Source: Thiosocius sp965601425
GTDB taxonomy: Bacteria; Pseudomonadota; Gammaproteobacteria; Chromatiales; Chromatiaceae
Assembly (NCBI GenBank): GCA_965601425.1
Contig: CBFCWF010000015.1
Coordinates: forward strand, 1 to 32,442
Length of the DNA stretch: 32,442 bases
Reading direction: 5' to 3'
The position numbers and the translations under genes were made by a program. Shown piece by piece: positions 15,238 through 22,375 of this stretch; position 1 is the first letter of the stretch; the number at the start of each line of letters is the position of its first letter. The notes under the pieces were generated by a model. The model searched no databases. It was not told the DNA's origin and worked only from the letters and a program-made list of their open reading frames with translations.

Positions 15238-15812
15238 TGCAATACGGGAGAGCGTCGGTCGAATGCAGCCTCCGTTCGCATGGTAGCGTGGGATGCTGCG
15301 CATCAGATGCCATTGAGGTTACGCCTTCGGCTGACCAGCGGCCAGCACGGGGCGCAGACCGGAATTCCAGAACCGATACGCGGGTGATCTGGTCGATCCG
15401 CCAAATGCGTCCCTGAAGAGCCGTCCGGCCTTCGCACGCCCCCTGCTGCCGCGCCGCAAGCTGGTCGACACCTCGGTCGGCTTCCGCGACCGCTACATCC
15501 GGGCCGAGGGGGGGAGTGACCCATCGCGATGGCATCGAGGGCGAACACTCGCATGCCGGGACCGCGATTGCCGGCAACCAGCTGACGTGGGCGCTTGATC
15601 AATCATCTACCGGACGGCACTGCGTGCTTGTCGCGCACTGGAAGGCAAGGCTGTCCACTGTTTGATTTACGACAAGGCCCCAAGTCCTGACCTTTCGTTG
15701 GCGGCATGGGAAGCGTAAGCTGCGGGGTCGATCTTGAAACTAAACAGGGCCTTGGCCACCCAACGATCGGTCGCGCCACGCGGCCGGTCTCGAGTACAGT
15801 GAAGGGTGACGC
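15238..15812. other. Long intergenic region upstream of the lar operon
   Basis: About 575 bp separate the divergent hydrolase and larC. No complete gene can be supported. A plus-strand stretch around 15350-15510 reads as an open but startless frame (for example RYAGDLVDPPNASLKSRP) and may be decayed coding sequence; it was not recognised. Promoters for larC and the hydrolase should lie here, but no convincing -35/-10 pair could be chosen. aaggg before the larC ATG is a weak ribosome binding site. Confidence 0.45.
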
Positions 15813-17033
15813 ATGCATATTCACCTGGACCCGATCGGCGGTATCGCCGGCGACATGTTCGCAGCAGCCATGCTCGACTACCGCCGTGAATGGCAGGCAC
15901 CCCTGTATGCAGCGATCCGGGGCAGTGGTCTGGTGCCCGATCTCGACGTGTGCGCCCTGCGACACAATGATGGCGTCTTGACCGGCCATCGCTTCGAGGT
16001 CAGGCAAGCAACAGACCCGGACAGGCACCACCATCGTCATTGGCGCGACATACGTGAGCGACTGTCCGGCAGTGAACTCGCCCCTTCCGTAAAAGAGCGC
16101 GCGATAGCGATATTCGAGCTGCTCGCCGAGGCGGAGGCCGACGTGCATGACAGTACCGTCGACGATGTGACGTTCCACGAAGTCGGCGCGTGGGACTCGA
16201 TTGCCGACATCGTTGCCGCCGCCTGGCTGATCGAACGATGTAGCGCGATGAGCTGGTCATGCTCGCCGCCACCCCTCGGCCGAGGCCGCGTTGCGAGCGC
16301 TCACGGTTTGTTACCGGTCCCCGCGCCAGCCACCGCCCGGCTCCTCGAGGGGTTTCCGGTTTTCGACGACGGGGTGGAGGGTGAGCGTGTCACGCCGACG
16401 GGGGCCGCTATTCTCAAGCACCTCAACCCCTCTTTCGCACCGCGGACGAGGCCCAGCGTCCTGCTCGGACGCGGTTACGGATTCGGCACCAAGACATTCC
16501 CGGGTTTCAGCAATGTGCTGCTGGTCAGCGTATTCGATCCCCGGCACTCACGCGCCGCCGACCCCAGCGTTGCGGTGTGTCAATTCGAGGTGGACGACCA
16601 GACACCCGAAGATCTGGCCATCGGCCTGGACCGCCTGCGTGAGTTGCCCGGCATCCTCGATGTCACGCAGGCGCCCGTTTTCGGCAAGAAGGGGAGGCTC
16701 GCCGCGCAGATCCAGGTGTTAGGCGAGGTATCGCGCATCGATGCGATCCTGGACAAATGCCTGACAGAAACCACGACCCTGGGTGTTCGCTGGCACAGGG
16801 TCAGCCGCGCTACACTGGCACGCGACGAAAACATTCACAGGCTGCATGGCGAGCAAGTGCGGGTGAAGCGCGCCGTGCGACCGGGTGGCATGAGGACACG
16901 TAAGGTCGAGATGGCCGATTTGGCGGGGACACCCGGCGGTCATGCCGGTCGCGAGCAGCGACGGCGCGAGGCCCATAGCCTCGACCGAGAACATGATGAC
17001 GACGACACCATCGATCCGGGATCAAGAAAGTGA
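15813..17033 (+). CDS. larC: Nickel insertion protein LarC (nickel-pincer cofactor biosynthesis)
   Basis: LarC inserts nickel into the pyridinium bis-thiocarboxylate mononucleotide in a CTP-dependent reaction, completing the nickel-pincer nucleotide (NPN) cofactor in the cytoplasm. The 406-residue product carries the family blocks: HLDPIGGIAGDMFAAAMLD at the N-terminus, a His-rich HHHRHWRDI near residue 71, DVTFHEVGAWDSIADIVAAA near 119, GLLPVPAPATARLLEG near 166 and GERVTPTGAAILKHL near 190. Length is normal and the frame is single, unlike the two-frame larC1/larC2 of Lactiplantibacillus. The C-terminal tail (about 370-406) is charged and low in complexity (EHDDDDT). The stop overlaps the GTG start of larE (GTGA). 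First gene of a seven-gene rightward operon. Confidence 0.93.
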   Translation: MHIHLDPIGGIAGDMFAAAMLDYRREWQAPLYAAIRGSGLVPDLDVCALRHNDGVLTGHRFEVRQATDPDRHHHRHWRDIRERLSGSELAPSVKERAIAIFELLAEAEADVHDSTVDDVTFHEVGAWDSIADIVAAAWLIERCSAMSWSCSPPPLGRGRVASAHGLLPVPAPATARLLEGFPVFDDGVEGERVTPTGAAILKHLNPSFAPRTRPSVLLGRGYGFGTKTFPGFSNVLLVSVFDPRHSRAADPSVAVCQFEVDDQTPEDLAIGLDRLRELPGILDVTQAPVFGKKGRLAAQIQVLGEVSRIDAILDKCLTETTTLGVRWHRVSRATLARDENIHRLHGEQVRVKRAVRPGGMRTRKVEMADLAGTPGGHAGREQRRREAHSLDREHDDDDTIDPGSRK

Positions 17034-17839
17034 ACCATCATTTGCGGCGTCTGGAGGCGGTCATCCGGGACATTGGTCCACTGGCTGTGGCTGTCAGCGG
17101 CGGCGTTGACAGCATGACGCTCGCCGTTGCAGCGCACCGGGTCTTGGGTGACGACGCACAGATGCTCCATGCCGTCTCGCCCGCTGTGCCAGACGACGCC
17201 AGCGATCGCGTGCGTGACTATGCAAACCGTGAAGGTTGGCGTCTCGGTTTGCTCGACGCCCGTGAATTCGCCGACGCCAACTACCTGGCGAACCCACACG
17301 ATCGCTGCTTCTACTGCAAGACCAGTCTCTACTCGACAATGGCCGCTGCAGTGGACTGTGTATTGGTATCCGGAACCAATAGCGACGACTTGGGTGATTA
17401 TCGCCCCGGCCTGCAGGCTGCGGCCGACTTCGGGGTTGTCCACCCGTACGTCGAAGCCGGCATGAACAAGGAAGCCGTACGTGCCGCAGCAAGGGGGCTT
17501 GCGCTACACGACCTCGCCGCACTGCCGGCATCGCCCTGTCTCTCGAGTCGCGTTGAGACCGGCCTGGCGATCGACCCCAAGGTACTCCACGCCATCTACT
17601 GCGCAGAACGACTCGTGCGAACCGAATTAACCCCCAAAACGGCTCGCTGTCGCGTGCGCCACGAGGCGGTCGTTATCGAGCTGGATGCCGAAAGCATCCG
17701 CGATCTGGACACGGTAAAGGCCGACGATCTCCGTCAACGAATTGGCGTACTCCTGTCGACTGCGGGGGTCACACACCCCGTGTCCTTTCAGGCCTACCGG
17801 ATGGGCAGCGCATTTCTGAGGCCGGATCATGAACGGTGA
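17030..17839 (+). CDS. larE: ATP-dependent sulfur transferase LarE
   Basis: LarE adenylates the carboxylates of the LarB product and replaces them with thiocarboxylates, the sulfur arms of NPN. The 269-residue protein has the PP-loop SGGVDS at 23-28, then NPHDRCFYCKTSL near 88-99 with Cys93/Cys96, VSGTNSDDLGDYRPGLQAA near 113-131 and ASPCLSSRVETG near 167-178. Cys170 lies where I recall the sacrificial cysteine of the L. plantarum enzyme; whether this version instead holds an iron-sulfur cluster cannot be settled by eye. The start is GTG, overlapping the larC stop as GTGA, and its end overlaps larB by 11 bp. Confidence 0.93.
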   Translation: MNHHLRRLEAVIRDIGPLAVAVSGGVDSMTLAVAAHRVLGDDAQMLHAVSPAVPDDASDRVRDYANREGWRLGLLDAREFADANYLANPHDRCFYCKTSLYSTMAAAVDCVLVSGTNSDDLGDYRPGLQAAADFGVVHPYVEAGMNKEAVRAAARGLALHDLAALPASPCLSSRVETGLAIDPKVLHAIYCAERLVRTELTPKTARCRVRHEAVVIELDAESIRDLDTVKADDLRQRIGVLLSTAGVTHPVSFQAYRMGSAFLRPDHER

Positions 17840-18530
17840 CTGGGACCTGACCCCTGATACGTCGCGCAAGCAGCGTCTTGGTTTCGACGAAACGATCTTC
17901 TGCGCCAGCAAGACCCCGGATCAGATCGATCGTGTCCTCCAGGCCGCAATGCGAGCGGAAGAACCACTTCTGCTGACGCGTCTCGACCGAGACAAGTTTT
18001 CGGAGCTGTCCAGCGAATCGAGCGAGCGCCTGGACTACGATGAGGTCTCACACACGGCTATCCTGGGCCGCGTATCGATGCCGGATGACGCAGCACGCGT
18101 TGCGATCGTGTCGGGCGGTAGCTCCGACGTCAGGGTAGCCCGAGAGGCAGCCCGAACCCTGGCGTATTATCGTGTTGGGGTGCATGAGATCTACGACGTC
18201 GGCGTTGCGGGGCTATGGCGCTTGCTCGAACGCATCGAAGAACTGCGCGACATGAGCGTCGTGATCACCGTGGCGGGGATGGAGGGCACCCTGCCCAGCG
18301 TCGTGGCCGGGCTCGTCCCGGGCCTGGTGATCGCCGTACCGGTAGCGACCGGCTATGGCGTGGCGGCGAATGGCATCACCGCGCTCAACAGCGCATTGGC
18401 GAGCTGTGCACCGGGACTGGTGGTCGTCAATGTCGACAACGGCTATGGCGCCGGCTGTGCGGCTTTGCGGATGCTGAATGTCATGCAACGCGGCGCATTG
18501 CACCCTGGTCGGGACAGGAGGCCCGCCTGA
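17829..18530 (+). CDS. larB: LarB, pyridinium-3,5-biscarboxylic acid mononucleotide synthase
   Basis: LarB carboxylates and hydrolyses nicotinic acid adenine dinucleotide to the precursor of the NPN cofactor. The 233-residue chain has the PurE-like core: VAIVSGGSSDVRVAREAART near 92, YRVGVHEIYDVGVAGLWRLL near 117, VVITVAGMEGTLPSVVAGLV near 145, IAVPVATGYGVAANGITALN near 169, then VVVNVDNGYGAGCAALRMLN. The N-terminal third (LGFDETIFCASKTPDQ) also fits the family. It overlaps larE by 11 bp. After it comes a 53-bp gap, the only sizeable one in the operon, then the DUF6599-like gene. Confidence 0.94.
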   Translation: MNGDWDLTPDTSRKQRLGFDETIFCASKTPDQIDRVLQAAMRAEEPLLLTRLDRDKFSELSSESSERLDYDEVSHTAILGRVSMPDDAARVAIVSGGSSDVRVAREAARTLAYYRVGVHEIYDVGVAGLWRLLERIEELRDMSVVITVAGMEGTLPSVVAGLVPGLVIAVPVATGYGVAANGITALNSALASCAPGLVVVNVDNGYGAGCAALRMLNVMQRGALHPGRDRRPA

Positions 18531-18583
18531 TGCGGCGCGCGTCCACGGGCAACGCGACCATTGGTCGAGGGTAGCGTCGAACC

Positions 18584-19696
18584 ATGCACCGCGATCGTGT
18601 GTTGAACAGTCATAGGTCCCGGTTGATGCGCACCCAGATACCGGGCAGCGAGAACCTATCGGTCGCACTGATCTTCTTGGTACTGATCGCGCTGGGGGCC
18701 TGGGTGTCGACGACCCGCGATGACTTCGATCCGACCGAACGCGACCTCGCTATCGAAATGTTGGGCGATAATTCCCGACAAATCGACATCTACAAACGAC
18801 CGCTGAAACCCTGGGCGGAGCCGGGCCAACAACTGGCGGGCGCCACTTTCGACCTGGGGCCGTTTCCCCCTCGCACGCTGGACGCCGAATGGCGACCCGT
18901 TGGGCGGGTCAAGCGCTTCCAGGCGGATAATCTCTACGAGAAGATCAACGGTGAAGCCGAGAAATTCATCAAACAGGGCTTCGTCGAACTGGCGTTCCTG
19001 CGGTTGCGCGCGGCGAGCGATGCCAGTGAGATCGCGATCGAGTTGTTCGATCAAGGCAAGCTGAGCGGCAGTCTGGGCGTCTTCTCCGAACACGCCGCCG
19101 GGCGCGTCATTGACGAACGCGACGGCGTCAGCTTTGTCACCACCAACGCGGGAGCGATCGGCCGAACGGGGCGCTATTTCTTCCGTATTGCCGGCGATCG
19201 TCACAGCGTCGCCATCACCGACAAGGCCGCCAGCCTGGTGACGGCCTTCGCACAGCTGGATCCGGATCCCTCCGCGGCAACGACTCACGACACGTCGGTA
19301 GCGCCCGGCTTTGCGCTGCTGAGTCAGGGACTGGGCATCGCGGAGGCCGATATCCAGTTTCAAGAGAGCAATGTTTTTCAATATGACTTCGCGCAACGCT
19401 TCTGGTTCGGCAACGCCGGGATTGGCGGTGACGCGCGCCTGTTCGTCCATACCGCCGACTCAGCTGCCGATGCGAAAGACCTGATTGCCGCATTGGTCGC
19501 GGAACACAGCTACGAATACGACCAGCTCGAGAGCGGCGGCAGCTACCGTCTGTTCCGCCACCGCTATCTCGGCAGCTATTTTGCGGTTGCGCGCAACGGC
19601 AACTATATTTACGGCGTAGAGAAATCGCCGGACACAACGGCGATTGCCGCCTTGCTTGGGCGCATCAGCGGGCATTTGGGCGATGACGGGTCGTAA
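18584..19696 (+). CDS. DUF6599-like membrane-anchored protein
   Basis: A 370-residue protein with one N-terminal hydrophobic segment (about residues 26-42, LSVALIFLVLIALGAWV), which should anchor it with the bulk in the periplasm. The following part contains FPPRTLDAEWRPVGRVKRF and LYEKINGEAEKFIKQGF, which I recognise as typical of DUF6599; families of this type occur beside DUF362 and 4Fe-4S proteins. No catalytic residues can be named. Start is uncertain: the ATG at 18584 has gaggg 12 bases upstream, while an ATG at 18626 would shorten the cytoplasmic tail. Its end overlaps the DUF362 gene by 14 bp, so the two are coupled. Function unknown; perhaps an assembly or docking partner. Confidence 0.75.
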   Translation: MHRDRVLNSHRSRLMRTQIPGSENLSVALIFLVLIALGAWVSTTRDDFDPTERDLAIEMLGDNSRQIDIYKRPLKPWAEPGQQLAGATFDLGPFPPRTLDAEWRPVGRVKRFQADNLYEKINGEAEKFIKQGFVELAFLRLRAASDASEIAIELFDQGKLSGSLGVFSEHAAGRVIDERDGVSFVTTNAGAIGRTGRYFFRIAGDRHSVAITDKAASLVTAFAQLDPDPSAATTHDTSVAPGFALLSQGLGIAEADIQFQESNVFQYDFAQRFWFGNAGIGGDARLFVHTADSAADAKDLIAALVAEHSYEYDQLESGGSYRLFRHRYLGSYFAVARNGNYIYGVEKSPDTTAIAALLGRISGHLGDDGS

Positions 19697-20720
19697 AAAA
19701 TATCCGCACGAAGACTACCGCGGCGATTACTACAGTCGCCGCGATGTCATCAAGCGCATCCTCGCACTTGGCGGTGTCGGTGCCGCCGCTGCCTATCTTG
19801 CCTACGCGCCCGAGGACTATCCCGGGTCGCTGCGCGACCACAGCGGGTTACGCGGCATGCCCGTAGACTTACCCTTCCAGCTCCCGGATTTTCGCGTCGC
19901 AGCGGCGAATCCCAGTGTTCAGCTCGGCATCGGGCGCGGGGGTGATACGCGCACCATGTTGCTCAAGGCGCTGGATGCGATTGGCGGTCTGACTCACTTC
20001 ATTCAACCGGGCGATGTGGTGCTGCTCAAACCCAATGTGGCGTTTGATCGCTCGCCTAACCTCGGCGCGACCACCCACCCGGCCATTATTGATGCGCTCG
20101 TGCGGTTGCTGCTGGTCGACGCCCGGGCGGCCGAGGTGCGGGTCGCCGACAACCCGATTGAGTCACCGGCCGACTGCTTCGCCAAGAGCGGCATCGGCGC
20201 GGCGGCGGAGCAGGCGGGCGGCCGTGTCTATCTGCCCGACCCGAACGCCTTCGAATTGCTGTACACGCCCGGCGCCAAACTGATCGAGCAGTGGGCGTTT
20301 TTGAAGCGCCCCTTCAAGAACGTCAACAAGGTGATCGGCATCGCCCCCGCGAAGGACCACAACCTCTGCCACGCCTCGCTGGGCATCAAGAACTGGTACG
20401 GTCTGCTCGGCGGACGACGCAACCAATTCCATCAGGACATCCACGAGATCGTGTCTGACCTGTCGATCATGATCCGCCCGACGCTGACCATTGTCGACGG
20501 GACACGCGTGTTGATGGAGAACGGTCCGACCGGCGGCGACCCCTCGAATGTCCGTGACGGCAATGCGATCCTCGTCGGTATCGATCCCGTGGCAACGGAC
20601 GCCTGGGCCTTTGAGCATCTGCTGCAGCGCCCTGGACGATTACCCGACTATCTCTACATGGCCGAGCAGAAGGGTAGCGGCAAGGTCGACTACAAGGGTC
20701 GCACCAAGGAGATCACATGA
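19683..20720 (+). CDS. DUF362 protein with Tat-type signal; candidate nickel-pincer enzyme
   Basis: A 345-residue DUF362 protein. The N-terminus has a twin-arginine-like motif (SRRDVIK, Arg19-Arg20) and a hydrophobic segment (26-42), so it should be exported folded. Family blocks are VVLLKPNVAFDRSP (112-125), GATTHPAIIDALVRLLL (128-144), KDHNLCHASLGIKNWYG (224-240), NQFHQDIHEIVSDL (247-260) and PTLTIVDGTRVLMENGP (266-282). His226 and Lys236 are ten residues apart, and His250/His254 follow. From memory LarA has His174, Lys184 (covalent NPN) and His200 with similar spacing. The gene lies right behind larCEB while no larA is present. The NPN role is inference; DUF362 enzymes are uncharacterised or ferredoxin-linked. 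Start chosen for the signal; the frame opens at 19644. Its stop overlaps the next start (ATGA). Confidence 0.85.
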   Translation: MTGRKKYPHEDYRGDYYSRRDVIKRILALGGVGAAAAYLAYAPEDYPGSLRDHSGLRGMPVDLPFQLPDFRVAAANPSVQLGIGRGGDTRTMLLKALDAIGGLTHFIQPGDVVLLKPNVAFDRSPNLGATTHPAIIDALVRLLLVDARAAEVRVADNPIESPADCFAKSGIGAAAEQAGGRVYLPDPNAFELLYTPGAKLIEQWAFLKRPFKNVNKVIGIAPAKDHNLCHASLGIKNWYGLLGGRRNQFHQDIHEIVSDLSIMIRPTLTIVDGTRVLMENGPTGGDPSNVRDGNAILVGIDPVATDAWAFEHLLQRPGRLPDYLYMAEQKGSGKVDYKGRTKEIT

Positions 20721-22363
20721 GTCGGCTACGCCCTGTCTTCGGGCCCGTGCTCAATCGCTGGCTGCGCCTGACCCGGGTGCGCATCGCGTCGCAGACCTGT
20801 TTCTTCGTCTTGTTCCTACTGGCCGTCTGGGCGACCTGGACGTCGCGATTGGGCGGCTATCCGGTCTCGGCAATGCTCGAACTGGACCCGCTGGTGATGC
20901 TCTCGACCGTGCTGGCTACCGGCTATGTCTATAAGCTGATCGGTTGGGGCTTGATCATCGTCGCGATCACCTTCCTGTTCGGTCGCGTTTTCTGCAATTG
21001 GATATGCCCCTATGGCACGCTGCACCAGTTCATTGGCTGGCTGTTCGACAATCGTCCGGGGACCCAGCGTATCGAAAAGAACCGCTACCACCCGGCACAG
21101 TTTCTCAAGTACTCCATTCTGATCGTGTTCCTGCTGATGTCGGCCATGGGCGCGCTGCAGATCGGGCTGCTCGACCCGATCGTGATGATGTACCGGGCGA
21201 TGGCCACCTTCTTCGCGCCGATACTCGATTTGGCGCTCGGCCGGGTCGGCGGTGCCACCGAAAGCCTCGGCGTTGATGGCTCATTGTTCGATTCCCTGAA
21301 ATTTGCACCCGGCGTGGAACATCGAATATTCGTCGGGTCTTTCTGGATCGGCGTGATCTTTTTGTTCTTCGTCTTCATGAACCTTTGGAAACCGCGATTC
21401 TTCTGTCGCTTCGTCTGTCCGCTGGGTGCCCTGCTTGGCGTGATGGCCAGCAAGAGCGTGTATCGCATCAATCGCATCGTAGAGAGATGCACCGACTGCA
21501 ACCTTTGCCTGCTACGTTGCGAGGGCGCTTCGGAACCGCAGGCGCAGATCCGCCAAGCGGAATGCTTCGGCTGTATGAATTGCATCGACGACTGCCCGGA
21601 AAATGCCCTCGAGTTCACCGCATTGCGGCAGGACCGCAAGCAGGTCCTGCCGCATCCCGATTTGTCGCGCCGTAAGGTCGTATTCGCCGGCGCCTTGGGA
21701 CTGGTCGCGGCACCGGCGTTACGCAACAACGGTCGCGTAAACGACGAGAATTTTTCCGCCAAGATGATTCGTCCACCCGGCTCCGTCGAGGAGTCGGAGT
21801 TCCTCGAACGCTGCATAAAGTGCGATCAATGCCTCAACGTGTGCCCCACCAATGTCTTGCAGCCGGCCACGCTGCGGGAAGGGGGCTTCGAGGCAGTCTG
21901 GACGCCGGTCATGAATTTCCACATCGCCCATTGCCAGCTCAAATGCACCCTATGCTCCGAGGTATGTCCAACAGGCGCCATCCGGAAGATAGCGGTCGCC
22001 GAAAAACTCGGTGAGGGCCCTTACCGAGCACAGGGCCCGGTACGCCTCGGCACCGCATTTATCGACACAACCCGCTGCCTGCCCTGGGCCAATCAGATAC
22101 CCTGCGTGGTCTGCGAGGAAGTCTGTCCCGTAGCGCCCAAGGCCATTCAGACCTACGATGAAGAAAGCAAGGACGTGTTTGGCAAGATGGTGATTCTGAA
22201 CAAACCCTTCATCGTGCCCGATCTGTGTATCGGTTGTGGGATCTGCGAAGCGGAATGCCCGGTACAGGACCAACCGGCCGTCTACGTGACCGCGGTGGGC
22301 GAAAGCCGTTCCAAGAACCGTACGTTGCTGTTGCGCTCCAGGACTCCCGCACGCCCCATATGA
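20717..22363 (+). CDS. NapH-NapG-like fused membrane polyferredoxin
   Basis: A 548-residue iron-sulfur membrane protein. Residues 1-235 resemble NapH/MauN: membrane segments at about 24-43, 58-90, 130-152 and 204-224, with two CxxxCP motifs (CNWICP at 93-98, CRFVCP at 230-235). Two 4Fe-4S motifs follow (Cys258/261/264/268 and Cys283/286/289/293). A second hydrophobic segment after SRRK (317-320) looks like the Tat signal of NapG, and then come four more cysteine motifs (starting at 366, 406, 454 and 504), as in NapG. This gives six 4Fe-4S motifs. By family it should take electrons from or to the quinol pool and pass them in the periplasm. The start overlaps the DUF362 stop. The fusion with an internal twin-arginine segment is unusual. 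Confidence 0.9.
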   Translation: MSRLRPVFGPVLNRWLRLTRVRIASQTCFFVLFLLAVWATWTSRLGGYPVSAMLELDPLVMLSTVLATGYVYKLIGWGLIIVAITFLFGRVFCNWICPYGTLHQFIGWLFDNRPGTQRIEKNRYHPAQFLKYSILIVFLLMSAMGALQIGLLDPIVMMYRAMATFFAPILDLALGRVGGATESLGVDGSLFDSLKFAPGVEHRIFVGSFWIGVIFLFFVFMNLWKPRFFCRFVCPLGALLGVMASKSVYRINRIVERCTDCNLCLLRCEGASEPQAQIRQAECFGCMNCIDDCPENALEFTALRQDRKQVLPHPDLSRRKVVFAGALGLVAAPALRNNGRVNDENFSAKMIRPPGSVEESEFLERCIKCDQCLNVCPTNVLQPATLREGGFEAVWTPVMNFHIAHCQLKCTLCSEVCPTGAIRKIAVAEKLGEGPYRAQGPVRLGTAFIDTTRCLPWANQIPCVVCEEVCPVAPKAIQTYDEESKDVFGKMVILNKPFIVPDLCIGCGICEAECPVQDQPAVYVTAVGESRSKNRTLLLRSRTPARPI

Positions 22364-22375
22364 GGATGTCGAACC

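Noticed and set aside
15107..15602. Overlapping minus-strand frames upstream of the hydrolase
   Set aside because: Arg/Pro-rich composition, no motif, and overlap with the hydrolase N-terminus; likely chance frames.
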